Below the pieces are notes generated by a model. It ran no database searches. It had not been told where the DNA came from and saw nothing but the letters and a program-made list of their open reading frames with translations. DNA of 64,000 bases from Paracrocinitomix mangrovi (GTDB lineage Bacteria > Bacteroidota > Bacteroidia > Flavobacteriales_D > Crocinitomicaceae), in the NCBI RefSeq assembly GCF_019740355.2, contig NZ_CP091819.1, positions 2,232,001-2,296,000 on the forward strand. The letters run 5' to 3'. This document shows, piece after piece, positions 1-9,269 of this stretch. Made by a program: the position numbers and the translations under genes. Each line of letters begins with the position of its first letter. Position 1 is the stretch's first letter.

Positions 1-298
1 GTGGGCCATTGCCAACTACACATTGGGTTGGTATCCAAATACCAGAACTGAACTATACACTAATGCTACTTTAGGTTCAAGTTTTGAAGACAATGATGCA
101 GGATACTATTCTCAATTGTCTTTAGATTTTTACTATTATTTCAGTCCCAGGTTTAGACTAAATGCAACAGCCTCTTATTACTTGGGATCTACTTATACTC
201 AGCCAACTATATTCAATTTGGTTCCAAGTACATCAAATGTTAACGGTGGTCTACATGGCTATAGGTTCAACCTGGGTTTTAGCTACGCAATATTTTAA
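1..298 (+). CDS. C-terminal fragment of an outer-membrane beta-barrel protein (5' cut by window edge)
   Basis: The frame is open from base 2 with no start in the window, so this is the last ~99 residues of a longer protein. The tail alternates aromatic and polar residues in short strands (for example YYSQLSLDFYYYFSPRF) and ends in Ile-Phe. A terminal Phe is the usual insertion signal of outer-membrane barrels. The strand pattern and terminal Phe are seen; an outer-membrane location is inferred. The family cannot be named from the fragment. An intrinsic terminator follows at 331-365, so this is the end of its transcription unit. Confidence 0.6.
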   Translation, partial: WAIANYTLGWYPNTRTELYTNATLGSSFEDNDAGYYSQLSLDFYYYFSPRFRLNATASYYLGSTYTQPTIFNLVPSTSNVNGGLHGYRFNLGFSYAIF

Positions 299-330
299 CC
301 TAAAATTTTCATACATCCACGATTCAACTT

Positions 331-365
331 AGGGCGTCAAATAGAAATATTTGGCGCCCTTTTTA
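331..365 (+). terminator. Rho-independent terminator after the barrel gene
   Basis: AGGGCGTCAAAT (331-342) pairs with ATTTGGCGCCCT (349-360), giving 12 pairs with one G-U, a 6-nt loop and a T-run from 360. It lies 33 nt after the upstream stop codon. Confidence 0.85.
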
Positions 366-405
366 TATTGTCGTAACTTTAGCTTAACTTTTGGTTAATA
401 GACAG

Positions 406-2670
406 ATGAAAAAAACGGCAAGCTTACTCCTTGTTATCTTCTTTTTTCTCATTGGAGAGATTAATATTTCCAGATCGCAGTACATATTCGATCCTAACTA
501 CGTACATACATTTGAAATCAACTTTTACGATAGTAACTGGGATTATCTTTTAGATTCAATGGCCACTGCACAAGTTGGTACCGGTAGTGGAACAGGTAGA
601 ATTTTGGCTGATGTTATTATTAATGGAATTCAATACGATAGCTGCGGTGTGCGGTATAAAGGAAACAGTTCCATGGATACCGCAAGCTATAAAAACCCTT
701 ATAACATTGATTTAAACTGGGCAGTAGCAGGACAAGAGCATCAAGGAAAAGATAAGTTCAAACTAGCCAATTGTTTCTCAGATCCAAGTATGGTCAGAGA
801 AGTATTGATGTATGAAATCAGTAATCAGTATATGGATTGTCCCCGTGCAAGTTTTTGCAAGGTTTTCATCAATGGAGATTATGTAGGCGTTTATACAAAT
901 ACAGAATCCATAGACAACGAATTTTTAGATCAACACTACGGAGACAGTGACAATGCTTTTTTCAAATGTGATCCGATTTCATTTCAAATTTTTGGAGACA
1001 ATTCTAATCTATCCTATTATGCTGATAGCATGGCTTATGACACATTGTATGACATGAAATCGCTTTACGGACTAGGAGAACTTCAAGCTTTTTGCAATGA
1101 ATTAAATAACAATCCTGGAAATATTGAAAATGTCCTGGATGTTGACAGAGCCCTTTGGTTTTTAGCTGTGAGTTCTGCTTTTGTTCACAATGATGGATAT
1201 ACTGCATTTGCGCACAATTACTACATCTACAAAATGACCAATGGAAAATGGAGTATTATTTTGTGGGATGTAAATATGGCTTTTGGTGGATTACCTTGGA
1301 ACGGAGCAACTTTAGCCACTCTTGATGAAAATGACATGATCAATCAAGATCCGTTTTTACATATTAATTCACCAAACTTCAGGCCTCTCATCAGCAAATT
1401 GCTGAGTAACCCAATGTATAAAAGAATGTATGTAGCTCACATGAAAACGATACTTTCAGAAAATGTGAGTAATGACTATTATTTACAGAGAGCTGAAAGT
1501 TGGCAACAACAAATAGACACCATTGTCACCTATGAACCCTATCCTCAATACACCTATCAGCAATTTCAAGATAACTTGTATACTAGCATTGGTTCCTGGC
1601 TTGGATTTAGAGCAGGATTGGAATCTTTAATGTCAGGTAGATTAACCTACTTGAATGGTTTACCTGAATTCCAGGCATTGCAACCCACTATTAGTAACAT
1701 AAATGCTCCCAGCAGTCCGGATCCTTTCTCTTCTGTTTCAATTACAGCCGAAGTGACTGATGCCAATGACGTTTACTTAGGATATAGATATGGCGAATTT
1801 GAATCGTTTAACAAAGTACTTATGTATGATGATGGAGCTCACAATGATGGAGCTTCAGGAGATGGAATTTACGGGACTTCCATCTGGGTGAACGCGCTGG
1901 AGGTTGATTATTTTATTTATGCTGAAAACGCCAATGCCGGAAAGTTTTCTCCTGTGCGAGCAGAATATGAATTTTATACATTAACACCTAAAAAAGGACT
2001 GGTAATCAATGAAATATCCGCATTAAATGTTTCAATTGCACAAGATTTAGCGGGTCAATATGATGATTGGATTGAGTTGTACAACAATTCTGATCAAGCC
2101 GTATTACTAGATGATTACTATTTTTCTGATCATCCTGATACCCTTCAAAAATGGACCATTCCTTTTACAAATTTCTATTTAAATTCGGGTGAGTATTTTA
2201 TAATTTGGGCAGATAATGATCTTTTACAATCAGGTGTTCACGCCAATTTTAAACTGAATAGTAATGGTGAGGGATTATACATGAGCAATTCAACCGGAGA
2301 GATCATTGATCAGTTAATTTATCCTCAACAACAAATTGACATCTCTTATGGTAGATTTCCAAATGGAACAGGAAACTTTAATTACCTAATTCCAACATTT
2401 GGAGCTGAAAATAGTCAATTAGCTGGGCAATCTGAATCAATCAATAAAAATGAATTTATCATTTATCCAAATCCGGTAAAAGACAATCTTACCATTTCAA
2501 CTAATACTGATAATCCATTGGACATTGAAGTTTATAATTTGCTTGGGCAGATAGTGATGACTTCAAAAACTCAAGGACCAACTACTACTTTAAATGTAGA
2601 GAGTCTAAAAAGTGGCAATTACATTATACGTATCCCAGGCATTGGAGCTCAACAACTTGTAAAGCAATAG
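406..2670 (+). CDS. CotH-family secreted protein with lamin-tail domain and T9SS sorting domain
   Basis: 754 aa from the ATG at 406. A TTG at 391 is in frame, but the ATG puts MKKTASLLLV directly before the hydrophobic signal peptide. Residues ~30-420 match the CotH fold (FKLANCFSDPSMVREVLMYE, the VFINGDYVGVYTNTE stretch, then ILWDVNMAFGG with the acidic Asp near 288). CotH proteins are atypical protein kinases in spore coats; the role in Bacteroidota is not established. Residues ~430-525 look Ig-like, ~532-645 are a lamin-tail domain (GLVINEI...DDWIELYN), and ~678-754 are a type A T9SS sorting domain (IYPNP...NLLGQ...LKSGNYII). The product is therefore probably exported across the outer membrane and anchored at the surface. 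Confidence 0.85.
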   Translation: MKKTASLLLVIFFFLIGEINISRSQYIFDPNYVHTFEINFYDSNWDYLLDSMATAQVGTGSGTGRILADVIINGIQYDSCGVRYKGNSSMDTASYKNPYNIDLNWAVAGQEHQGKDKFKLANCFSDPSMVREVLMYEISNQYMDCPRASFCKVFINGDYVGVYTNTESIDNEFLDQHYGDSDNAFFKCDPISFQIFGDNSNLSYYADSMAYDTLYDMKSLYGLGELQAFCNELNNNPGNIENVLDVDRALWFLAVSSAFVHNDGYTAFAHNYYIYKMTNGKWSIILWDVNMAFGGLPWNGATLATLDENDMINQDPFLHINSPNFRPLISKLLSNPMYKRMYVAHMKTILSENVSNDYYLQRAESWQQQIDTIVTYEPYPQYTYQQFQDNLYTSIGSWLGFRAGLESLMSGRLTYLNGLPEFQALQPTISNINAPSSPDPFSSVSITAEVTDANDVYLGYRYGEFESFNKVLMYDDGAHNDGASGDGIYGTSIWVNALEVDYFIYAENANAGKFSPVRAEYEFYTLTPKKGLVINEISALNVSIAQDLAGQYDDWIELYNNSDQAVLLDDYYFSDHPDTLQKWTIPFTNFYLNSGEYFIIWADNDLLQSGVHANFKLNSNGEGLYMSNSTGEIIDQLIYPQQQIDISYGRFPNGTGNFNYLIPTFGAENSQLAGQSESINKNEFIIYPNPVKDNLTISTNTDNPLDIEVYNLLGQIVMTSKTQGPTTTLNVESLKSGNYIIRIPGIGAQQLVKQ

Positions 2671-2779
2671 TCTGCTTATTCATCTGATTTTAAGTACTAT
2701 TCATAGTTTTTTTGAAGCAGCATTAAACCATTCAACACATCTTTGGTCTAATCGCAAAACCATTAATTAAGAATCAATT

Positions 2780-4051
2780 ATGAAAATTACCTCTACCATT
2801 TTTTTAGTGGGTAGCTTGAGCATTTCTTTTGCTCAAGATCCACAAGTAGATTCGTGGATGTTAAACACAAGTGGCACACTTGCATCTTACGAATATTATC
2901 CGGGAATGCCTCCCACCACTCAAACAGTAAATATGACAGATTCTGCAGATATACTGCAAGTTTGTTATGACAACGATTATGTATACATCCGCACAAATGG
3001 CTTGGCTAGTTATCAAATGGGACCATGGGAGATGAATCCAAACGTTCCGCAAGCCATTTCAAGTACCTATCGTTTTCCTAGAAATCCTATGGAAGAAACA
3101 GGAACCAAAACACCTCAGCCAGTTGTAGGCGCATTGGGTGTAGCCAAAAACGGCATCAAATTATATGGTGCAGGAGATGCAAGATCATACAATTCAGGAA
3201 CTGGTCAAAATGACGGTAATGGAGATGGTTTATGGAATGGGGATGCCTGGGCTTCAGAAGGAGCTACTATGGATGCTTCAGGATCCGGACACCCTGATCA
3301 AAATGGAAATTACCACTATCATGCTACTCCAACAGCACTTTATGCCGGACCAACAAATCAACATTCACCAATAATTGGCTGGGCTTTTGACGGTTATCCA
3401 ATTTACGGACCATACGGTTATTCAGATTCATTAGATGACCAAAGTACAGTTGTGAGAATGGAAACCAGTTTTCAATTGAGAAACATTACAGATCGTACGA
3501 TTTTACCTGATGGACAAACTTCAACTCCTCCTGGTCCTGCAATTAATGCTACTTTTCCTTTAGGAACGTATTGGGAAGATTATGAATTTGTGCAAGGTTT
3601 GGGACATTTAGATGAATACAATGGTAGATATTGTGTTACACCTGATTATCCTGGAGGAACGTACGCTTATTTTATCACAATGGACGGTTCAGGAACACCA
3701 CAATTTCCTTATATCACTGGATTGGAATATTACGGTCAAATCTTAAATACCAATGAAATTGGAGGAATGGCAGGTAATATTACTATTCCCGCATCAGTCA
3801 CTTGCGTTACAACTGTTTCTGTTGAAGAAAACGAACTAGATTTTTCAGTTTATCCAAATCCTGCAACTGACATCTTAAAAGTAGATGGTATAGATGGAGC
3901 TAAATACACTATTATCGACCAACTAGGAAGAGAAATTTCTACAGGTAAGGTGGCTGGAACAATTGACATTTCTGCATTTGAAGGTGGATCATATATGATT
4001 CGTTTTGAAATGAATGATTTAACTTCGTTTAGAAGATTTATCAAAGAATAA
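2780..4051 (+). CDS. YHYH-domain protein with T9SS sorting domain
   Basis: 423 aa with a signal peptide ending near Ala18-Gln19. The family-defining Tyr-His-Tyr-His lies at residues 178-181, followed by the conserved GWAFDGYPIYGPYGY stretch. Residues ~345-423 are a type A T9SS sorting domain (VYPNPATDILKVDG...GGSYMIRF), so the protein is likely secreted. YHYH proteins are widespread in marine bacteria; their biochemical role is unknown. The stop codon shares its last base with the next start (TAATG at 4049-4053), implying translational coupling with the next T9SS cargo gene. Confidence 0.85.
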   Translation: MKITSTIFLVGSLSISFAQDPQVDSWMLNTSGTLASYEYYPGMPPTTQTVNMTDSADILQVCYDNDYVYIRTNGLASYQMGPWEMNPNVPQAISSTYRFPRNPMEETGTKTPQPVVGALGVAKNGIKLYGAGDARSYNSGTGQNDGNGDGLWNGDAWASEGATMDASGSGHPDQNGNYHYHATPTALYAGPTNQHSPIIGWAFDGYPIYGPYGYSDSLDDQSTVVRMETSFQLRNITDRTILPDGQTSTPPGPAINATFPLGTYWEDYEFVQGLGHLDEYNGRYCVTPDYPGGTYAYFITMDGSGTPQFPYITGLEYYGQILNTNEIGGMAGNITIPASVTCVTTVSVEENELDFSVYPNPATDILKVDGIDGAKYTIIDQLGREISTGKVAGTIDISAFEGGSYMIRFEMNDLTSFRRFIKE

Positions 4052-5616
4052 TGAAGTTTTCTCTCCTGATTTTGTTGATTTTACCAGTCTTGTTCTGCAC
4101 TGCTCAAAGTGGAGGATTAAAAGGCAATTTCGGATCAGGAGGCAAATTATCAATAAACATTGATGACCTGGACGAATTGGTTGGATTATTCAAAGACGAT
4201 TCAGGTAACACCTATTTTTATGGAAACACCTCCGATTACCACGGAGGTGTTTATCCAACCGACTTTTTTATAGGAAAATTGGATGAATTTGGAAACCTGG
4301 ATAATTCGTTTGGAACAAACGGTATTTTCAGATCAGATTTTCCCGGATATTCAACTAGTTCTATTAACCAAGCAATTTGGCACAATAACGAGATCTATTT
4401 TATTGGTCAAGGCATTAACCCGAGTGAACCGGATACCTTTCTCATATTTATTTCAAACCTGTCAGCCAATGGTCAGATAGACAATACATTTTCAAATAAT
4501 GGCTTTTTTACAGATGACTTTTTAGGCAGTTATAATACCGCTGGAAGCATCATTATTGATAGTCAAAACAAACTGGTATTTTGTGGTTCTACAACTGATG
4601 ATCAAGGAACTTTAATTGAATATGCTCTTATTGGAAGAATGGATTTGGACGGCAATTTGGATGTTACATTTGGAAGTACAGGTGTACGTGTGTGGGATAC
4701 TTTTGGAGGTTCATTAATTGACGCTTATCATCTTCCACCTTCATATGACCGACATGGTGAAGGAGCCTATTTATCTGAAATAGTTGAAATCAACAATAAC
4801 TATTTTGTTTGCGGAAAATATGTTGCTACCTCGTTTACGCAACTTCATTTTTTTAGTGTTTCAAAACAAGGAGATATTAATCCGGATTTTATCAGCTATG
4901 GTCCACAAATTTTCCAAATAGACCCAGGATATAACCATTGGGTGCAGGACATTGCTTTTAATGGAGAAGATATCATAATGGCAATTAGAACTGATGGACC
5001 TTATTTTGAGGGTCATCACTTACTTCAAAAAGTTGACACTATAGGAGTGATAGGCGATATTATAGACATAGAGAAAAGTGGATATTCATTGCGAACAAAT
5101 TTTTTGGAAATGTGGAACAATAAGCTATTTGTTGGGGGATATAGTTTAAATAACAACAATGCCGGTCCGGGATATCATTCAGACGATTTTTTAGCATTTT
5201 GTTTAAACGATCAATTTGATACCCTAAGTGAATTTCAATTCAATCACAATTTCAATTCAGGAGATGAATTAGGAGCCCGAGACATTGAAATGCACAACGA
5301 TTATGGTGTTATAGCAGGATTTATGAATGTTAACATTGACACCAACTTTACTGATTTGGCATTTATGGCATTCAATGTTGAATCAACTTTAGAAATACAA
5401 AATGAATCACAAAATTCAATCAATATTTATCCGAACCCTTCATCCACATATATTCAAATAGAAAACTACCAGGGATATTATGAAATCCACAATTTTACCG
5501 GGCAAAAAATAAAAAGTGGATTGTGCGATTCTCAAATAGATATAGCTGATATTCCAAATGGCTGTTACCTATTTAAAACGGCCAATTCAATTGAAAAATT
5601 TGTCATTCAAAAGTAA
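4051..5616 (+). CDS. Delta-60 repeat protein with T9SS sorting domain
   Basis: 521 aa with an N-terminal signal peptide (MKFSLLILLILPVLFCTAQ). Several delta-60-type repeats are visible, each with a LDxxFGxxG core: GNLDNSFGTNGIF, GQIDNTFSNNGFF, GNLDVTFGSTGVR. These are beta-propeller-like repeats typical of large secreted proteins. The C-terminus (IYPNPSSTYIQIENY...PNGCYLFKT) is a T9SS type A sorting domain. It is translationally coupled to the YHYH gene (TAATG) and ends 42 nt before the PorP/SprF gene, so the three may be cotranscribed. The substrate or partner is unknown; a structural or adhesive surface role is inferred. Confidence 0.8.
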   Translation: MKFSLLILLILPVLFCTAQSGGLKGNFGSGGKLSINIDDLDELVGLFKDDSGNTYFYGNTSDYHGGVYPTDFFIGKLDEFGNLDNSFGTNGIFRSDFPGYSTSSINQAIWHNNEIYFIGQGINPSEPDTFLIFISNLSANGQIDNTFSNNGFFTDDFLGSYNTAGSIIIDSQNKLVFCGSTTDDQGTLIEYALIGRMDLDGNLDVTFGSTGVRVWDTFGGSLIDAYHLPPSYDRHGEGAYLSEIVEINNNYFVCGKYVATSFTQLHFFSVSKQGDINPDFISYGPQIFQIDPGYNHWVQDIAFNGEDIIMAIRTDGPYFEGHHLLQKVDTIGVIGDIIDIEKSGYSLRTNFLEMWNNKLFVGGYSLNNNNAGPGYHSDDFLAFCLNDQFDTLSEFQFNHNFNSGDELGARDIEMHNDYGVIAGFMNVNIDTNFTDLAFMAFNVESTLEIQNESQNSINIYPNPSSTYIQIENYQGYYEIHNFTGQKIKSGLCDSQIDIADIPNGCYLFKTANSIEKFVIQK

Positions 5617-5626
5617 CTAATTCCAC

Positions 5627-5655
5627 TTGAGGTTGTTTTACTGTTAAACCCTCAA
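5627..5655 (+). promoter_or_regulatory. Hairpin abutting the PorP/SprF start codon
   Basis: TTGAGG (5627-5632) pairs with CCTCAA (5650-5655), and GTTT (5635-5638) with AAAC (5646-5649), leaving a TT bulge and a 7-nt loop. It ends 3 nt before the ATG at 5659 and has no T-run, so it is not an ordinary terminator. A translational or RNA-stability role is inferred only. Confidence 0.4.
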
Positions 5656-5658
5656 ACA

Positions 5659-6561
5659 ATGAAAAAGTTAATCATTCTTCTGCTGTTATTTAATTCGGCG
5701 ATATACGCACAGGATTTTAGTTTTTCGCAATGGCAAAAAAGTGCCCAATTTGTTAATCCGGCTTATAACTTTAGAAATCAAAATAGGATTTACTATGGTT
5801 TGAAATTTCAACAACCATCTCTAAGTAACAGCATCACCACTCAAGTATTGTCTTATCATACACGCATTAGACAAATAGGTGGATTCATTGGCGGTTTTTT
5901 AATGCATGATGCATATCTCAACAATGCCTCAAGTATTTCACAAATTGGAATAGATTACAATTACGTTCTTCTGTTAAGTCGCAAATTCAGCATCACTTTT
6001 GGGGTAAGTCCTCAACTTCAATACCGCAGATTCAATCCAAATAAATTTGCCTTTCAAGATCAAATTTTCCCAAGAGACGGAGTGATTAATGACTTCAATG
6101 AACCCAATCAAGCTTTTGGATTTGATTCAGATATCGGAATTGTTTTCAGATACAGTGAAATCTACCTTGGATTTAATACAAGACACTTATTGCAATCAAA
6201 TCTTTATAGACCTACACTTTATAGCCTTCAAATTGGAAATACATTTCTAAGAAAATTTGAAAATCACTTACTTGACGTGGGTCTTTTAGCTATGTCACAA
6301 GATAACTTTAACTATCTGGTATTTAATATCAGTTATCAATTCAAATTCATTTATGGTGGTATAAATTATCAAATCAGAAACAACTTTGGATTCCACTTAG
6401 GTACGAGATTCAAAGGATTTGATATTAGTTATCAATATGACATGATGCAAAGCCTTTTAACCAATGCTTCAGGCACAAACCATGAATTATCATTATCGTG
6501 GTACTACAAATCAAAAAGAAATTGTTCTGGCTGTACAAGGATCAGCATGCCTGACTTTTAA
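5659..6561 (+). CDS. PorP/SprF family type IX secretion outer-membrane protein
   Basis: 300 aa. A signal peptide (MKKLIILLLLFNSAIYAQ) is followed by the PorP/SprF signature near the N-terminus: FSQWQKSAQFVNPAYNF, then a 14-stranded-looking barrel with the family landmarks LSYHTRI, GGFIGGFLMHD and FGVSPQLQYRRF. PorP/SprF proteins sit in the outer membrane and escort T9SS cargo, usually encoded next to their specific partner. Here the upstream neighbours are type A sorting-domain proteins rather than a giant SprB-like adhesin, so the partner is uncertain. Length is normal for the family. The function as a T9SS accessory follows from family knowledge. Confidence 0.85.
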   Translation: MKKLIILLLLFNSAIYAQDFSFSQWQKSAQFVNPAYNFRNQNRIYYGLKFQQPSLSNSITTQVLSYHTRIRQIGGFIGGFLMHDAYLNNASSISQIGIDYNYVLLLSRKFSITFGVSPQLQYRRFNPNKFAFQDQIFPRDGVINDFNEPNQAFGFDSDIGIVFRYSEIYLGFNTRHLLQSNLYRPTLYSLQIGNTFLRKFENHLLDVGLLAMSQDNFNYLVFNISYQFKFIYGGINYQIRNNFGFHLGTRFKGFDISYQYDMMQSLLTNASGTNHELSLSWYYKSKRNCSGCTRISMPDF

Positions 6562-6611
6562 TTGCGTATTATTTTCCTTACTTTCATTTTCCAAAAATTA
6601 ACCCAACAATT

Positions 6612-7304
6612 ATGGAAAATGAAAAATTTGAACAAATCGTTCAGGCACAAAAGGATTTAAATCTTCTTATTAATGAGAAAAAATTCGGGATTCTGTGTAA
6701 AATCAAAAAGACAGACGAAATGACTCCTGAATTCATTGATTGGTTGAGCCCAAAGTATTTTGATTCATTACAACATATTTACAACAAACATCACATCCAA
6801 AATCCACAGATTGTTGGAGCAGTAATCCGCATGAGTTTTTTAGCCAATGAAGAAACCAAGTTAAAGGTGAAAGATTTGATTCAATTTGAATTAGATAAAT
6901 CACTAAAAGCGGCAAGTAAACTTGTTCAGTTGGCTGAAATCAGAAAATTCAGCTTAGAAGATGGTAAAAAGTGTTTAGAGGACATGTTTTCTTTAATCAC
7001 CTTATCTGTAATGCGCAATGTTGATGAGCCATTTGTGCATGAATTCAAAAAAGACTTTGTGAATCGTTCTTTGGCTGCTGCAGATAAAATGAAGGGATTA
7101 AAAGCAAGTAGAGATATGGAACAATTCATCATCTATGAGAATCTCTTGGATAAATTAGAAAAGAACAATATTCTAGAAGGAAAATCAGAAAAATTTGAGG
7201 CTCACGTTAAGAACAAAAACAGCAAAAACACTGTTGCTATCGTCATTGCCGTTTTGTTGGCATTATTTGCCATATTAAGGTTGGCGAATACTTTGAGCAG
7301 ATAA
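6612..7304 (+). CDS. Tail-anchored protein of unknown function
   Basis: 230 aa, not recognised. The body is charged and helical (about residues 1-200, many Lys and Glu) with no signal peptide. The only hydrophobic segment is at the extreme C-terminus (residues ~206-226, NTVAIVIAVLLALFAILRLA), followed by four residues. That arrangement suggests a cytosolic domain held at the inner membrane by a tail anchor. It lies 50 nt after the PorP/SprF gene and converges with the M1 peptidase gene, with 2 nt between the stop codons. Confidence 0.6.
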   Translation: MENEKFEQIVQAQKDLNLLINEKKFGILCKIKKTDEMTPEFIDWLSPKYFDSLQHIYNKHHIQNPQIVGAVIRMSFLANEETKLKVKDLIQFELDKSLKAASKLVQLAEIRKFSLEDGKKCLEDMFSLITLSVMRNVDEPFVHEFKKDFVNRSLAAADKMKGLKASRDMEQFIIYENLLDKLEKNNILEGKSEKFEAHVKNKNSKNTVAIVIAVLLALFAILRLANTLSR

Positions 7305-7306
7305 TC

Positions 7307-8974
7307 TTACAATTTCTTATCATTTGTAATAATGATATAATCATCCTGATCTATCAATGCTTGAGCTGCCAATGAAGTTTTTACACTTACTTTTTGCACC
7401 TCATGTGTTGGGAAAAGCGTTAACTTTTTACTTCCAATTTGTACTGATACTCCCAATTTAAAATTGGCGTTAGTGTTAGCTGGATTCCATTTATACCTGA
7501 ACTCCATTTCATTATCTGCATTGGCACCATAAGCGTATATAAGTTCCGGAGCTTCCCTTCTATAAATGTATTGCTCAAAAAACCAATCAAGATTTTTACC
7601 TGTCTCTTTATTCACTAAAGCCATAAAATCTTCAGTAAACACGCAGCTTTTATAATACTCAGTTGCAAATTTTTTAATGATTTTAAAGAAGTCATTGTCT
7701 CCAATTGTTTTGCGCAACATGTATAAAACAACCGCACCTTTATTATAAATATCATTGTCTTTATAATTCGTGTAAAACACATTTTTGGGCCCAACAATAG
7801 GTCTCTTATTTAGTGACATGGACCGATTGATCAAATATGACAATTCATAAGATTTTTGCCCTTCTGTTTTCTCTTCATAAAGCATTTCAGCATAAGTGGC
7901 AAATCCTTCATGGATCCACAAATCTGACATGTCACATGCAGTCACATAATTCCCCCACCATTCATGAGCTGTTTCATGTAAAATTATATAATCATAATTG
8001 AGGTACTTTTCATTTTTGTATTTACTTCCGTAAGCAATAGCTGTTTGATGCTCCATTCCTTCATAAGGACTTTCTACTAATTTGTATCCATCCTTCCACC
8101 AGGGATAAGGGCCAAAAACTTCTTCGTAAACTTTTAAAATCTTTACCGCTTGTCTAAAATGCAATTTTGCCTTAGCTACGTTTTCAGATCTCACATAAAA
8201 GTCTAGTTTATCCAATTTGGAACTCGGATTATCATATTCTAACTGAAAGTGCTCATACATCCCCAGGTAAAAAGAGATATTGTAATGATTAATTGGATAA
8301 GATGTTTTCCAGGTAAACTTTTCAAATCCGTCAAATGTCCTTTGGTGCTCCACTAATTTTCCGTTCCCTACACAAGTGTATCCTTTAGGAACAGTGTACT
8401 TTGCTCTTATACTATCCGGTTTATCTGAGATATGATCTTTACCCGGCCACCATATACTGGAACCATTATCTTCACAACTTACTCCACAAAAATGTTTGCC
8501 GTTTTTCTTCTTCCAAACCAGTCCACCTTCCCATGGTGGTCGTCTAGCTTTATCAGGTTTTCCATGGTAAAAAACTTCGATCATTGAATGAGATGAAATC
8601 AATACAGTTTCTTTCATTTTTACCAAAACAGCAGTATGATTTCTTTCAAATTTCAATTTATTTCCAAACTCATCTTTAATTGAATCAATCTCAAATTTAT
8701 CTGACAGATCAATCTGCATTTTTCGGATTGGGAAAACAGCTCTGAAATACGTTTTAACGCTCCCTGAAATTGCTTTTTTATCAGGATTAATGTGCAGGTT
8801 CAAATCATAAAAAGTGACATCATAATTTTTTCTGTACTCATTTAGGTTTCCCAGCAATGAATCTTTTTCTTTAAACTTTGGAAAACTTCCGGGTCTAGCA
8901 GGTGATTTTGGCGGACGATAAAGAGAGCATCCCACCATTAAAAATCCTATTAAAATAAAAGACCATTTGTACAT
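7307..8974 (-). CDS. M1-family zinc metallopeptidase lipoprotein
   Basis: 555 aa. The N-terminus is a lipoprotein signal with lipobox and Cys at residue 16 (FLMVGC). The gluzincin motif HETAH lies at 333-337 with the third zinc ligand Glu356 in WIHEGFATYAE. EGMEHQ at 305-310 stands in place of the GAMEN exopeptidase motif. M1 enzymes remove N-terminal amino acids from peptides. This one is short because it lacks the C-terminal alpha-helical domain of full-length aminopeptidase N, as in other Bacteroidota M1 lipoproteins. All catalytic residues are present, so activity is expected in the periplasm or on a membrane surface. Confidence 0.9.
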   Translation of the reverse strand: MYKWSFILIGFLMVGCSLYRPPKSPARPGSFPKFKEKDSLLGNLNEYRKNYDVTFYDLNLHINPDKKAISGSVKTYFRAVFPIRKMQIDLSDKFEIDSIKDEFGNKLKFERNHTAVLVKMKETVLISSHSMIEVFYHGKPDKARRPPWEGGLVWKKKNGKHFCGVSCEDNGSSIWWPGKDHISDKPDSIRAKYTVPKGYTCVGNGKLVEHQRTFDGFEKFTWKTSYPINHYNISFYLGMYEHFQLEYDNPSSKLDKLDFYVRSENVAKAKLHFRQAVKILKVYEEVFGPYPWWKDGYKLVESPYEGMEHQTAIAYGSKYKNEKYLNYDYIILHETAHEWWGNYVTACDMSDLWIHEGFATYAEMLYEEKTEGQKSYELSYLINRSMSLNKRPIVGPKNVFYTNYKDNDIYNKGAVVLYMLRKTIGDNDFFKIIKKFATEYYKSCVFTEDFMALVNKETGKNLDWFFEQYIYRREAPELIYAYGANADNEMEFRYKWNPANTNANFKLGVSVQIGSKKLTLFPTHEVQKVSVKTSLAAQALIDQDDYIIITNDKKL

Positions 8975-9089
8975 ATTTCAATATTACAATCTATTTGACA
9001 GTTGAACGCAAAATATTAGGAAGTATTTAACAATTATCTATTGTATTGATTTTGTGTTGTTTACATTGTTTAATGCATCATTTTAACAT

Positions 9090-9269
9090 TTTTTTACATC
9101 CGGTCATGTAACATTTCGACTAAAAGTGAGTCATATAAGAAACATCTAAACGTAGATGAGGCCATCATGGCCACGACAACTATTATTTAATTAGTAAGCA
9201 TAAAGTAATAGTAGATTTTTTCATGGGGATCCAGCCTTGTTAATAGCGCAAGGCTGGATTATTTTTTTA
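9090..9269 (+). ncRNA. Candidate small RNA ending in an intrinsic terminator
   Basis: No coding frame fits this interval, yet on the plus strand it holds a string of hairpins: GACT/AGTC (9118-9132), CATCT/AGATG (9143-9158) and GGCCAT-C-ATGGCC (9160-9172), followed by a strong terminator at 9229-9268. No plus-strand gene ends nearby: the flanking genes (M1 peptidase, VTT protein) are both on the minus strand. The terminator therefore needs its own transcript. The 5' end is uncertain and no perfect promoter was found. Confidence 0.4.
9229..9268 (+). terminator. Rho-independent terminator, orphan on the plus strand
   Basis: ATCCAGCCTTG (9229-9239) pairs perfectly with CAAGGCTGGAT (9249-9259), with a 9-nt loop, followed by TATTTTTTT. 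The T-run on the plus side fits the candidate small RNA. On the minus strand the hairpin directly follows the VTT gene stop but lacks a long T-run. Confidence 0.75.

Noticed and set aside
391-405. TTG at 391 as the CotH gene start
   Set aside because: The ATG at 406 begins a proper signal peptide; the upstream codons add a polar stretch.
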